Shown in pieces: positions 34,362 to 43,085 of a stretch of 64,000 bases of DNA (position 1 is its first letter; every line of letters begins with the position of its first letter). Below the pieces are notes generated by a model. The model was not told the DNA's origin, ran no database searches, and saw only the letters and a list, made by a program, of their open reading frames with translations. The DNA comes from Pseudoxanthomonas sp. CF125 (GTDB lineage Bacteria; Pseudomonadota; Gammaproteobacteria; Xanthomonadales; Xanthomonadaceae): NCBI RefSeq assembly GCF_900104085.1, contig NZ_FNLD01000003.1, positions 741,001 to 805,000 on the forward strand, written 5' to 3'. The position numbers and the translations under genes were made by a program.

Positions 34362-35722
34362 AGGCGCATTTTCTATTGCTGGCGCTGTGCTTCGGCGTTT
34401 CCAGCCCAGTCTGCGTCCAAGCCGCGGAAAAAGGTCAGGCACCCGAAGCGATCGGCAAGGGCGTTCCGACAGAAGAGCGCATGCAATGGTTCAAGGACGC
34501 CAAGTTCGGCGTGTTCATCCATTGGGGCATCTATGCGGTGGATGGGGTCGGCGAATCCTGGTCGTTCTTCAACGGCGATATCTCCTACCCCGATTACATG
34601 AAGCAGCGCAGCGGCTTCAACGCCGGCAAGTACGACCCAGACGCCTGGGCGGCGTTGATCAAGCGCAGCGGTGCGCGCTACGCGGTGCTGACCAGCCGCC
34701 ATCACGATGGGGTGGCGTTGTGGAATTCGCGCCAGGGCATCAACGTGGTCCGCGATACTCCCGCCGGACGCGACCTGGTCGGTCCATTCGTGGATGCGTT
34801 GCGCAAGGACGGGCTCAAGGTAGGCCTGTACTACTCTTTGCCGGACTGGTCGTATCGCGATTACGACGTGTTCACCCGCCAGGAGAAGCGCTATCAGTTG
34901 AAGGACGATCCGGCCCGCTGGCAACGCTTCCTCGACTACTACCAGGGCCAGCTGAAGGAAATCGCCGATCGCTACAACCCGGACCTGTACTGGTTCGATG
35001 GCGATTGGGAACACAGCGCATCGGAGTGGCAATCGGCCAAGGTCCGCGAACGGATCCTGGCGCACAACCCGAACGCGATCATCAACTCGCGCCTGAAGGA
35101 TTACGGCGACTACGACACGCCGGAGCAGGGCGTGCCCGTGCTGCGCCCGGCATCCAAGTATTGGGAACTGTGCCTGACCATGAACCAGTCCTGGGGCTAC
35201 CAGCCGCGCGATAACCAGTACAAGAACGCCAACCAGCTGATCCACGTACTCGCCGACACCATCGGCATGGGCGGCAACCTGCTGCTGGACATCGGCCCGC
35301 GCGCCGACGGCAGCATCGACGAAAGGCAGGTGCAGATTCTGGAAAAGATGGGTCGCTGGACCGGCAAGCACGCCGAAGCGATCTACGGCAGCCAGGCGGG
35401 CATCCCGCTCGACCACTTCCACGGGCCAAGCACGCTTTCGCCGGACCGCAAGACGCTGTACCTGTTCCTCGACGGCAAGCCCAGCGGCGAAGTGCTGGTC
35501 AAGGGCCTGGACAACCAGGTGCTGCGCGCGCGCGTGGTGGGAAGCGGCGCGCAGGTAGCGCACCGTGTCCTGGGCAAGCACGACTGGAGCAAGGTGCCGG
35601 GCCTGCTGTATCTGGACGTGCCGGCCGAGGCGCTGGATGCGGACATGACCGTACTGGCGCTGGAACTGGACAAGCCGGTGGCGTTGTTCCAGGAGGAAGT
35701 CAAAGCGATCGAGAGCAACTGA
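34358..35722 (+). CDS. Alpha-L-fucosidase, GH29
   Basis: A 454-residue secreted glycosidase. The signal peptide MKAHFLLLALCFGVSSPVCV is cleaved near VQA/AEK. The GH29 barrel includes AKFGVFIHWGIYAVDG, YAVLTSRHHDGVALW, VGLYYSLPDWSYRDY, and YWFDGDWEH with the probable nucleophile Asp at residue 214. A small C-terminal beta domain follows (about residues 350-454). It would remove terminal L-fucose, as found on xyloglucan side chains, complementing the GH95 enzyme at the other end of the island. The best ribosome binding site belongs to a leader ORF that overlaps this start. Confidence 0.92.
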   Translation: MKAHFLLLALCFGVSSPVCVQAAEKGQAPEAIGKGVPTEERMQWFKDAKFGVFIHWGIYAVDGVGESWSFFNGDISYPDYMKQRSGFNAGKYDPDAWAALIKRSGARYAVLTSRHHDGVALWNSRQGINVVRDTPAGRDLVGPFVDALRKDGLKVGLYYSLPDWSYRDYDVFTRQEKRYQLKDDPARWQRFLDYYQGQLKEIADRYNPDLYWFDGDWEHSASEWQSAKVRERILAHNPNAIINSRLKDYGDYDTPEQGVPVLRPASKYWELCLTMNQSWGYQPRDNQYKNANQLIHVLADTIGMGGNLLLDIGPRADGSIDERQVQILEKMGRWTGKHAEAIYGSQAGIPLDHFHGPSTLSPDRKTLYLFLDGKPSGEVLVKGLDNQVLRARVVGSGAQVAHRVLGKHDWSKVPGLLYLDVPAEALDADMTVLALELDKPVALFQEEVKAIESN

Positions 35723-35898
35723 AGCGATCGCCCCACCGTCCGTCGTGCTGCCCACTTTGTGTCATTGGCAGGCGGGTATGCTTGAGCGGTGGAACCAGCG
35801 GGGCTTGTCGCCGGACCACAAGCGCAACCTGCATTGCCCGTGGCTTAGAGAAGATTTCGCTGCATGATCTCCAGCAACCGCAAGATCCGCCAATCGGC

Positions 35899-37017
35899 AT
35901 GAGAGCAAGCCCGAAACCCTGCGCGCGTTTGGTTCTCGGCAGTTTGCTGTGGCTAGCTGCAACCATGGCGCACGCGGCCGATGACCGAAGCCAGACCCGC
36001 AACGTCGTCCTGGTCACCCTGGACGGAGTGCGTGTGCAGGAAATATTCGGCGGCCTGGACGCCGAGGTTCTGCGCAGCACCCTGGCCGAGGGTCAGGAGC
36101 TCGCCAAGCACCCGGCCTACCAGCGTTATTGGGCCAGCACGCCGGAAGCCCGGCGCGAGAAACTGATGCCGTTCTTCTGGGCAACGCTGATGCGCCGGGA
36201 CGGCTCCATTGCCGGCAACCCGCAGCGCGGCAGCCGCGTACAACTCGGCAACACCATGCGTTTCTCCTATCCGGGTTATGCGGAACTGCTGACCGGTCGT
36301 GCGCATGACGAGACCATAGACAGCAACGACAAGCGCCAGCAGCCATTCCCGACCGTCCTGGAGTTCGTGCGCCGCAAGCTGGGTCTGCCGCGCGATAAGG
36401 TCGCCGTCTTCGGTTCCTGGGATCGCTTCGAAGTGATGCCGGAACACGAAGCGGGGTCCCTCTTCGTCAACGCCGGATTCATGCCTTACCCGGATCCCGA
36501 CCCAGGCATACGCCGCCTGAGCGATATGCAGGAAGGCGCCAGCGCCTGGGACGAAGAGCGTTTCGATGTCTTCACCAGCGCATTCGCCATGGCCCACCTG
36601 CAAACCGCGCGGCCGCGATTGCTGTACGTGGCGCTGGGCGATACCGACGAGTGGTCGCACGCACGGGATTACCCACGGACGCTCGAAGCGCTGCACCGCA
36701 CCGACGAGTTTCTGCGCGAACTGTGGGCCTGGCTGCAGTCGCAGCCGCAATACCGCGACCGCACCACCCTGATCGTCACCACCGATCACGGTCGCGGCCG
36801 GACCGTGAAGGACTGGAGCGACCACGGCCCGGGTCTGGAGGGGGCGCAGGACATCTGGATCGCAATCGCAGGGCCAGGGCATCGGCGCCGCGGCGAGTGG
36901 AGCGATGCGCGCACGCTGCGGCAGGGACAGGTCGCGGCGACCATCGCCGCCGAATTTGGGCTGGATTATTCGGAACAGGACGCCAAGGCGGATCCGTCGA
37001 TCGACGATGCGCAGTAG
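35899..37017 (+). CDS. Alkaline-phosphatase-fold hydrolase (sulfatase/phosphodiesterase type)
   Basis: A 372-residue exported protein. A signal peptide (ARLVLGSLLWLAATMAHA) precedes NVVLVTLDGVRVQEIFGGLD, the first metal-binding block. TMRFSYPGYAELLTGRAHD occupies the position of the nucleophile in nucleotide pyrophosphatases, and LIVTTDHGRGRTVKDWSDHG supplies the second metal site. Whether it cleaves phosphate, phosphodiester or sulfate esters cannot be decided. It lies between the fucosidase and the galactose operon and converges on dgoK. The ATG at 35899 is chosen for the signal peptide. Confidence 0.8.
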   Translation: MRASPKPCARLVLGSLLWLAATMAHAADDRSQTRNVVLVTLDGVRVQEIFGGLDAEVLRSTLAEGQELAKHPAYQRYWASTPEARREKLMPFFWATLMRRDGSIAGNPQRGSRVQLGNTMRFSYPGYAELLTGRAHDETIDSNDKRQQPFPTVLEFVRRKLGLPRDKVAVFGSWDRFEVMPEHEAGSLFVNAGFMPYPDPDPGIRRLSDMQEGASAWDEERFDVFTSAFAMAHLQTARPRLLYVALGDTDEWSHARDYPRTLEALHRTDEFLRELWAWLQSQPQYRDRTTLIVTTDHGRGRTVKDWSDHGPGLEGAQDIWIAIAGPGHRRRGEWSDARTLRQGQVAATIAAEFGLDYSEQDAKADPSIDDAQ

Positions 37018-37064
37018 GGTCGGCGGCTAAGGCGTCTTCGGCTTCCTTCGCCAGCCAGCGACCC

Positions 37065-37964
37065 CTACGCCGGGATCAGCGATTTCGCTAGGCGATGCAT
37101 TCCGTAGGCCGCCAGGTTTTCGGAGTGCCGTTGCACGCCAACACCCAAAGCCACCAGCGTCCTGGCGTAAGCGTCGATCAAACGGTCGTTGCCGATGAGG
37201 TGCACCTGCGCCGGACGTGGGGTCCGCGAGAACAATCCGGATGCATTGACCTCGTGCCCGATCAGCAGGCCCGACAGGTACGAAGGCAGCGCGGCCTCGG
37301 AGAATCGGCCGAACAACCCCAGCGTCCGCACGCCGAACAAATGATGCAGCAGCCCGCCGGCTTCGGCGCTGCGGCGCAGGCCGGCATCGAAAGCGTAGGC
37401 GTCGAAGCGCGAGTCGTCCTTGCCCATCAGTTTTCCGAGCACGGTATGCCGGCGCATGGCCGCATAGGTTTCTCCGGTCATCGCAGTGGCGATGGAAACG
37501 ATCTTTCCGTCGCGTACGCTTATCCATTTGCTGTGCGTGCCGGGCAGGCACAGCAAATGGGTTCCCTGGTGCAACAGCTCAAGCAGCGCGCAGGCCTGGG
37601 TTTCCTCGCCGCGCATGACATCGGGCACTTCGGTCGAATTACGGTCCGCGACTCCGGGCACGAACCACAGCCGCCGTCCTGGAAACTCGGGCACTTCCAC
37701 CGGCGCCATTGCCGCGGTCAGTTCATCGATGCCGGCCGGACAGTCCTGATAGGGCTGCTCGAACCAACCATCGCGGCTGCCGATCATCCCGCACAGCATG
37801 ATGTCCGCGTCGTCCCAGGCTGCGATCAGCGGGGCAAGCGTCGCGGCGAAATTTCCATCGCACGCCAGTACGCCGCGGTCGCTGCGCTGCTGTTCTATCA
37901 CGGCGCCGGCGGCATCCAAACGGTACGCGCGCAGACTGCTGCTGCCCCAGTCGATAGCGATCAT
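37065..37964 (-). CDS. dgoK: 2-dehydro-3-deoxygalactonokinase
   Basis: A 299-residue kinase that phosphorylates 2-keto-3-deoxygalactonate at C6. The DgoK family start MIAIDWGSSSLRAYRL (phosphate-binding loop), MLCGMIGSRDGWFEQPY, LCLPGTHSKWISVRDGKI and SGLLIGHEVNASGLF are present. It is the last gene of the five-gene galactose operon and overlaps the lactonase gene by four bases. Together with DgoD and DgoA this defines the De Ley-Doudoroff route. Confidence 0.93.
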   Translation of the reverse strand: MIAIDWGSSSLRAYRLDAAGAVIEQQRSDRGVLACDGNFAATLAPLIAAWDDADIMLCGMIGSRDGWFEQPYQDCPAGIDELTAAMAPVEVPEFPGRRLWFVPGVADRNSTEVPDVMRGEETQACALLELLHQGTHLLCLPGTHSKWISVRDGKIVSIATAMTGETYAAMRRHTVLGKLMGKDDSRFDAYAFDAGLRRSAEAGGLLHHLFGVRTLGLFGRFSEAALPSYLSGLLIGHEVNASGLFSRTPRPAQVHLIGNDRLIDAYARTLVALGVGVQRHSENLAAYGMHRLAKSLIPA

Positions 37965-38887
37965 GCGAGCTCGATCCGGCTTTCCGGCAGACCAAGCGCG
38001 CGCGGCAGGGGAACCTGCCAGATTCCTCCCGCGCCGGTTGTGCGCGCCAGTTCCTCGGCGCTGTTGTCGATCCGCGCGCTGCTGATATACAAGCGATCGT
38101 AGGCGGCGCCGCCGATGGAGCAGCAGGAAGGATTCTTCACCGGCAGCGGCACGATCCTGTCCACGCTGCCATCGCCGCGGTAGCGCACGACGCGGCCTGC
38201 GCCCCATTGCGCGTTCCACAAATAGCCGTCGGCATCGATGATGGAACCGTCGGGCGATGCGCCGGCGGCGTCCACTTCGGCGAATACGCGCGAATCCGAT
38301 ACCTCGGCGCTGCGGGCGTCGTAATTGCAATACAGGATCCGCGGTTCGACCGAGTCGCAGTAGTACATCCTGCGGCCGTCGGCGCTGAAGCAGATCGAGT
38401 TGGGAATGGCGGCGGCGGGCAGATCCAGCCGGCGCAAACCATGTGGGCCCGAGTACTGGTAGAACGCGCCGATGGGAGCATTGTCGCTGCGTTCGCTCTT
38501 GGTGCCGAAGACGAAATTTCCGTTGCGGTCGCTGCGGCCGTCGTTGATGCGGGTTTCGGCGTTATCGGCTTCCACATCGGCCAGCTTTTCCAGCGGAAGG
38601 GTTGTTCCTTCCTGCGCGGCATCGGGATCGGCCAGGTACAGGCCCTTGGCCAGACCCAGCAGCAGCTGGCCGGTCTGGCACAGCGCCAGCGAACCCAGGC
38701 GGTCCGGCAAGACCCAGTGCCGGGTGACGCGTCCATACGGCCGGTGCGTCCATAAATGCGAGGCATCGATGTCGGTCCAGAACAGCGCCGCGCGCCGTTC
38801 GCACCAGAGCACGCTTTCACCCAGCGCGCAGCGACTGTCGACGACCAGGCTGGGAACGACGCGATCCAGGTCGACGTAGGCGTTCAC
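37961..38887 (-). CDS. SMP-30/gluconolactonase-family sugar lactonase
   Basis: A 308-residue cytosolic beta-propeller lactonase. CALGESVLWCERRAALFWTDI holds the metal-ligand Glu (about residue 24). RINDGRSDRNGNFVFGTKS, IPNSICFSADGRRMYYCDS and SPDGSIIDADGYLWNAQWG hold the Asn and Asp ligands. In this operon it would open D-galactono-lactone to galactonate between the dehydrogenase and DgoD. It overlaps dgoK by four bases and starts five bases after dgoD. Confidence 0.9.
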   Translation of the reverse strand: MNAYVDLDRVVPSLVVDSRCALGESVLWCERRAALFWTDIDASHLWTHRPYGRVTRHWVLPDRLGSLALCQTGQLLLGLAKGLYLADPDAAQEGTTLPLEKLADVEADNAETRINDGRSDRNGNFVFGTKSERSDNAPIGAFYQYSGPHGLRRLDLPAAAIPNSICFSADGRRMYYCDSVEPRILYCNYDARSAEVSDSRVFAEVDAAGASPDGSIIDADGYLWNAQWGAGRVVRYRGDGSVDRIVPLPVKNPSCCSIGGAAYDRLYISSARIDNSAEELARTTGAGGIWQVPLPRALGLPESRIELA

Positions 38888-38891
38888 CGCA

Positions 38892-40040
38892 TCACCACTC
38901 CGCGACGCTGCCGTCGGCGTGGCGCCAGACCGGGTTGCGCCAGGCGGGAGGATTCCGGCTAGCTTCGATCAATCGTTGCTCGTCGATCTCCACGCCAAGG
39001 CCGGGCTTGGGCAGCGCCGCGATGTTGCCATCGATGCACTGGAAGTCCTCTTTGTTGAGCACGTAGTCCAGCAGGTCGGCATCTCCGTTGTAGTGGATGC
39101 CGATGCTCTGTTCCTGCAGCACCGCATTGTGGGCGACGAAATCGACTTGCAGGCAGGCCGCGAGCGCAACCGGGCCCAATGGACAATGCGGCGCAAAGCC
39201 GACGTCGTAGGCTTCGGCCATGGCCGCGATCTTGAAGCATTCGGTGATGCCGCCGGCATGGGAAAGATCCGGTTGCAGGATCGACAGACCGCCGCCGGCC
39301 AATACCGATTTGAACTCGAAGCGCGAGTACATGCGTTCGCCGGCGGCCAGCGGGATGGAGGTGGCGTCGGCCAGGCGCGGATAGTATTCGGCCTGCTCGG
39401 GCAGCACCGGCTCCTCGACGAACAGCGGGTTGTGCGGCTCCAGCTCGCGCAACAGCACGCGCGCCATCGGCACGCTGACGCGGCCATGGAAGTCGACGCC
39501 GAAGTCGATGGTATTGCCGAACGCCTGGCGGATCTCGGCGACCTTGGCCACGGCCGCATCGATATTGCGCGGGCTGTCGATCAGCTTCAGTTCCTCGGTG
39601 CCGTTGAACTTGAACGTATCGAAGCCAAGGGCCTGGTACGACTTGATCTGCGCGATGATGTCGGCCGGCCGGTCGCCGCCGACCCAGCGGTAGGTTTTCA
39701 TGCGGTCGCGCACGCGGCCGCCCAGCAATTCGTACACCGGCACGCCCAGCACTTTGCCCTTGATGTCCCACAGCGCCTGGTCGATACCGGCGATGGCGCT
39801 CATCAGGATCGCGCCGCCGCGGTAGAAGCCGCCCCGGTAAAGCGTTTGCCAAAGATCGTTGATCCGCGATGGATCCTTGCCGATCAGGTACTCGGACAAT
39901 TCATGCACGGCCGCTTCCACCGTCTGCGCGCGGCCTTCGATAACCGGTTCGCCCCAGCCGCTTATGCCTTCGTCGGTTTCTATTTTCAGAAACAACCAGC
40001 GCGGTGCGGCATGGTAGGTGCTCAGACGCACGATCTTCAT
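38892..40040 (-). CDS. dgoD: D-galactonate dehydratase
   Basis: A 382-residue enolase-superfamily enzyme converting D-galactonate to 2-keto-3-deoxygalactonate. It looks close to E. coli DgoD along its whole length: [50 protein letters not shown] (metal Asp and catalytic His), [52 protein letters not shown]. The C-terminal [11 protein letters not shown] is also retained. This gene is the strongest evidence that the operon handles galactose rather than fucose or arabinose. It overlaps dgoA by four bases. Confidence 0.95.
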   Translation of the reverse strand: MKIVRLSTYHAAPRWLFLKIETDEGISGWGEPVIEGRAQTVEAAVHELSEYLIGKDPSRINDLWQTLYRGGFYRGGAILMSAIAGIDQALWDIKGKVLGVPVYELLGGRVRDRMKTYRWVGGDRPADIIAQIKSYQALGFDTFKFNGTEELKLIDSPRNIDAAVAKVAEIRQAFGNTIDFGVDFHGRVSVPMARVLLRELEPHNPLFVEEPVLPEQAEYYPRLADATSIPLAAGERMYSRFEFKSVLAGGGLSILQPDLSHAGGITECFKIAAMAEAYDVGFAPHCPLGPVALAACLQVDFVAHNAVLQEQSIGIHYNGDADLLDYVLNKEDFQCIDGNIAALPKPGLGVEIDEQRLIEASRNPPAWRNPVWRHADGSVAEW

Positions 40041-40666
40041 GGCATGGATTCCAGATAGGCCTGCTTGAAAGCACGCGCGCCCTGACGTGTGCGTTCGACC
40101 GTTTGGCCTGGTTTATAGAGCTCGCCGCCGATGCCCGCACCCGCGCTGCCGGCGGAGAGGAAATCGGCAAGGGTAAGGGGCGTGACGCCACCGACGACGA
40201 ACAGGGGAACGGCAGGCAGCACCGCGCGCAGAGCGCGCACGTGCTGCGTTCCGTAAGTGGAAGCGGGAAAAAGCTTGAGCATCTGCGCGCCGGCGTCGAG
40301 CGCGGCGAAGGCTTCTGTAGGAGTGGCGAAACCAGCCACCACCTGCAGCCCAAGCTGCACCGCGTGGCGTATCACCGCCGGATTGGTATTGGGGGTGACG
40401 ATGAAGCGCGCTCCTAGTCCATGCAGAACCTCGACATCGTGCTGGCGCAGCACGGTGCCGCCGCCTATCCAGAGGTCAGGGCCTGCTTCGCGAGCGGCGG
40501 TGCCGATGCTGTCGGCCCAGTCCGGCGAATTGAGCGGAATTTCGATAGCGTCGTAACCTTCTTCCACCAGGGCCCGCACATGCGCCGATGCCTCATGCGC
40601 ATGGATGCCGCGCAGGATCGCGATCAGCGGCAGGCGAAAAGGAGAGGTGGCGGCCTCGATGCTCAT
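40037..40666 (-). CDS. dgoA: 2-dehydro-3-deoxy-6-phosphogalactonate aldolase
   Basis: A 209-residue class I aldolase of the KDPG family that splits KDPGal into pyruvate and glyceraldehyde-3-phosphate. [46 protein letters not shown], and the Schiff-base lysine in [10 protein letters not shown] are all visible. The opening IAILRGI...IPLNSP is DgoA-like. I use the ATG at 40666 (MSIEAATS), which leaves a 16-base gap to the dehydrogenase gene; the frame is open to 40714. Confidence 0.93.
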   Translation of the reverse strand: MSIEAATSPFRLPLIAILRGIHAHEASAHVRALVEEGYDAIEIPLNSPDWADSIGTAAREAGPDLWIGGGTVLRQHDVEVLHGLGARFIVTPNTNPAVIRHAVQLGLQVVAGFATPTEAFAALDAGAQMLKLFPASTYGTQHVRALRAVLPAVPLFVVGGVTPLTLADFLSAGSAGAGIGGELYKPGQTVERTRQGARAFKQAYLESMP

Positions 40667-40682
40667 GTGCGGGTCGGTCGCC

Positions 40683-41432
40683 TCACTCGTGATAGAGCTG
40701 CGAGCGGCCGCCATCGATCAGGATGTCGGTGGCGTTGATGAAGCGCGCTTCGTCGCTGGCCAGGAACAGCGCGGTGTGCGCGACCTCCTCTGGCGTGCCG
40801 ATGCGCTTGGGCGGCAGCAGCTCGGTCTGGGCGCGGCGCGCGGCTTGCGGGTCGGGCTGCGAAGCGAACCAGGCCTCGATGCGCGGCACCAGGATCAGGC
40901 CGGGCGAAATGGAATTGACGCGGATTCCGCGCGCGGCGTATTCGATGCCCAGCGAACGGGTCAGGCCGATCAGGCCGTGTTTGGCCACCGGGTAGGGAAA
41001 CGCGCCGGGGATGATCTTGTGGCCGTGCACCGAGGCGATGTTGACGATGGAGCCGGCGCCCTGTTCCAGCATCGACGGCAGCACCGCGCGCGCCATGTTC
41101 CAGGCGCCCTTGAGGTTCAACGACAGGCAGCGTTCCCAGTCGGCATCGCTCAGCGACAGCGGCTCGGAAAACACATCGGCGCCGGCGTTGTTCACCAATA
41201 CGTCGATGCGGCCGTGCTGGTCCAGTATCCGCGCCACCGCAATGCCGATCGACTCGGCATCGGTGACGTCTGCGAGCAGATGAGCGGGATTGTCGGCGAG
41301 CTCCGGCGAAGGATTGCGGTCCAGTCCGAACACATGCGCGCCGTGCGCCGCGAACAGGCGCGCGGTGGCTGCGCCGATGCCGCTGGCTGCGCCGGTGACC
41401 AGCGCTACCTTGCCTTTCAGGCGCGCGCTCAT
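40683..41432 (-). CDS. SDR dehydrogenase, probable D-galactose 1-dehydrogenase
   Basis: A 249-residue classical short-chain dehydrogenase. The NAD-binding motif is TGAASGIG (residues 13-20), followed by NNAGAD, Ser134 in NIASVHG and Tyr147-Lys151 in YPVAK. It is the first gene of the dgo operon, so oxidation of D-galactose to galactonolactone is the likely reaction. L-fucose 1-dehydrogenases have the same architecture, so this remains inference from context. The promoter region is shared with the divergent LysR gene. Confidence 0.87.
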   Translation of the reverse strand: MSARLKGKVALVTGAASGIGAATARLFAAHGAHVFGLDRNPSPELADNPAHLLADVTDAESIGIAVARILDQHGRIDVLVNNAGADVFSEPLSLSDADWERCLSLNLKGAWNMARAVLPSMLEQGAGSIVNIASVHGHKIIPGAFPYPVAKHGLIGLTRSLGIEYAARGIRVNSISPGLILVPRIEAWFASQPDPQAARRAQTELLPPKRIGTPEEVAHTALFLASDEARFINATDILIDGGRSQLYHE

Positions 41433-41684
41433 CGCCGCACTCGCGCGGGTTTGGGGTGGGGCGAAGGGCGCCCTGGCGTCTTGCCCGGATAGGTTTGCGC
41501 CATGGGCCCTCCCGGCTCGTAGCGATGGTTCGGTGTCCGCGCCCCCTGTCTGTTGCCGACAGATGCCTCGCGCGGCTCGTGCACAACGGTTGTTCTTGTT
41601 CTGGTCGTTGCAACGTCTGCAGGGCGGTGCAGCAACGTTGGATCAGCGTGGCATAGGGTTGCCCGCGTTAGCTATGTACGACAA

Positions 41685-41720
41685 ATGAAATTTTCGTCAT
41701 ATGCTATTCCCCGTGCATAT
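41685..41720. promoter_or_regulatory. Candidate LysR operator between SDR and LysR genes
   Basis: The otherwise GC-rich 318-base gap (41433-41750) has an AT-rich patch with two inverted repeats: ATGAAATTTTCGTCAT (41685-41700) and ATATGC-N10-GCATAT (41699-41720). LysR-type regulators usually bind such dyads in divergent promoters. Nothing else is recognised in this gap. Confidence 0.45.
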
Positions 41721-41750
41721 AGCTTGCTGAACGCTCCAGGGAGAGTCCCC

Positions 41751-42701
41751 GTGGTCCAACCCTCAACCAGCTGGTTCAACGCCTCACGGCTCAAGACGCG
41801 CCATCTGTTGCTGCTGTTGCACCTGTACGAACAGCGCTCGGTGCTGCGCGCGGCCGAGGCGGCCAACATGACCCAGCCGGCGGCTTCCAAGCTGCTGTCG
41901 GAAATGGAAGGGATCCTGGGGGTGCCGCTGTTCGAACGCCATGCGCGCGGGGTAGAGCCCACCTGGTATGGCCAAGTGCTGATCCGCCGCGCGCGCTCGG
42001 CCTTGTCGGAAATCGGCCGCGCCCACGATGAAATAGCGGCCATGCGCAACGGCCGCATGGGCCAGGCGTCGATTGGCACGGTGGTCAATCCGGGCACCAC
42101 TCTGGTGCCGCAGGCCATCGCTGCGGTGAAGCGCGACTTCCCCGACATTCTGATCCGGGTGGAAATGGATTACAGCCGGCCCCTGGTGGCCAAGCTGCTG
42201 GACGGACAGCTGGACATCGTGATCGGCCGGATCCTGGGGCCGGAAGGGACGGGCGATCTGGAGTTCGAGCCGCTGGCCGATGAACCGCATTCGGTGATCG
42301 TAAGGGCCGGGCACCCGTTGACGCAGCGCGGCAGGGTGACCCACGCCGACCTGATCGAATACGGCTGGATCATGCCGCCGGCCGCCAGCGTGTTGCGCGC
42401 GCGGTTGGATTCGATGTTCCTGGAACATGGCCTGGCGCCGCCGCAGAACATCATCGAGACCGCGTCGCTGCCGGTCATCATCCACCTGTTGCGGCATAGC
42501 GATCTGCTGACCGCCCTGCCTGCCGAATCGGTGGCGCCTTACCTGCAGACCGCGCAAATGCAGGTCTTGCCGATAGAACTGGGCGTGCGCATGGAGTTCT
42601 TCGGCATCATCCGCCGCCGCGACCAGCAACTGTCCCCGGGGGCTGAACGTGTCCTGGAAGCGCTGCGCGCCACGGCGCGCCAGCTGTATCCGGCCCTGTA
42701 A
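41751..42701 (+). CDS. LysR-family regulator of the galactose operon
   Basis: A 316-residue transcription factor. The N-terminal winged helix-turn-helix is LLLHLYEQRSVLRAAEAANM, then TQPAASKLLSEMEGILGVPL and FERHARGVEPTWYG. The effector domain starts QASIGTVVNPGTTLVPQAI and is typical of the GbpR/CbbR type. The GTG at 41751 has CAGGGAGAG just upstream, and the residues before it show no family similarity. It is divergent from the SDR-dgo operon, so it probably senses galactose or a galactonate intermediate. The ligand is inferred. Confidence 0.88.
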   Translation: MVQPSTSWFNASRLKTRHLLLLLHLYEQRSVLRAAEAANMTQPAASKLLSEMEGILGVPLFERHARGVEPTWYGQVLIRRARSALSEIGRAHDEIAAMRNGRMGQASIGTVVNPGTTLVPQAIAAVKRDFPDILIRVEMDYSRPLVAKLLDGQLDIVIGRILGPEGTGDLEFEPLADEPHSVIVRAGHPLTQRGRVTHADLIEYGWIMPPAASVLRARLDSMFLEHGLAPPQNIIETASLPVIIHLLRHSDLLTALPAESVAPYLQTAQMQVLPIELGVRMEFFGIIRRRDQQLSPGAERVLEALRATARQLYPAL

Positions 42702-42741
42702 TCGATTCCATCGGCTGAACGCCGGGAGCGGTCGGTTCCGT

Positions 42742-42852
42742 ATTCAAAAACAACATAGCTTCTGCTCAATATTTCATTGGTATGGAATGTTGACAGCGGC
42801 CTATGCTCGCCTCGCAAGTCACATTTAGATGTTTTTTTTGTTAGCGCTACCA
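42742..42852 (+). promoter_or_regulatory. TBDR1 promoter module with xyl-box-like operator
   Basis: This region has three conserved parts. AATATTTCATTGGTATGG (42768-42785) is part of a 65-nt block repeated before TBDR2. TATGCT (42802-42807) is a possible -10 element. TGTTAGCGCTACCA (42839-42852), preceded by eight T residues, is the reverse complement of TGGTAGCGCTAACA, which I recall as the xyl-box bound by the LacI-type XylR of Xanthomonas campestris. An operator just downstream of the promoter suggests repression. Confidence 0.7.
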
Positions 42853-43085
42853 CATGAGGGCAGTAACAGATCCGCAATGTGTCGGATGCCGGAGGAAAGG
42901 GCATCGCGACAACCCGAGAGGACGAGGGACTACAAGACGCGGGGAACCGGCAGGGGGCCGGGATCGGGCCCGGAAGCAACAAGAGGCAAATCACTACTCA
43001 ACACAAGAGCACGGCCGGGCGCAAAAAACGCACTGGTCCGAAAACCAGCCAATCGTTCGTCAAGGTGTCCTGGGAGGGAACAACC

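Noticed and set aside
42879-43085. N-terminal extension of TBDR1 by 69 residues
   Set aside because: The added residues are basic and unlike any signal region; the ATG at 43086 has a good ribosome binding site and a proper leader.
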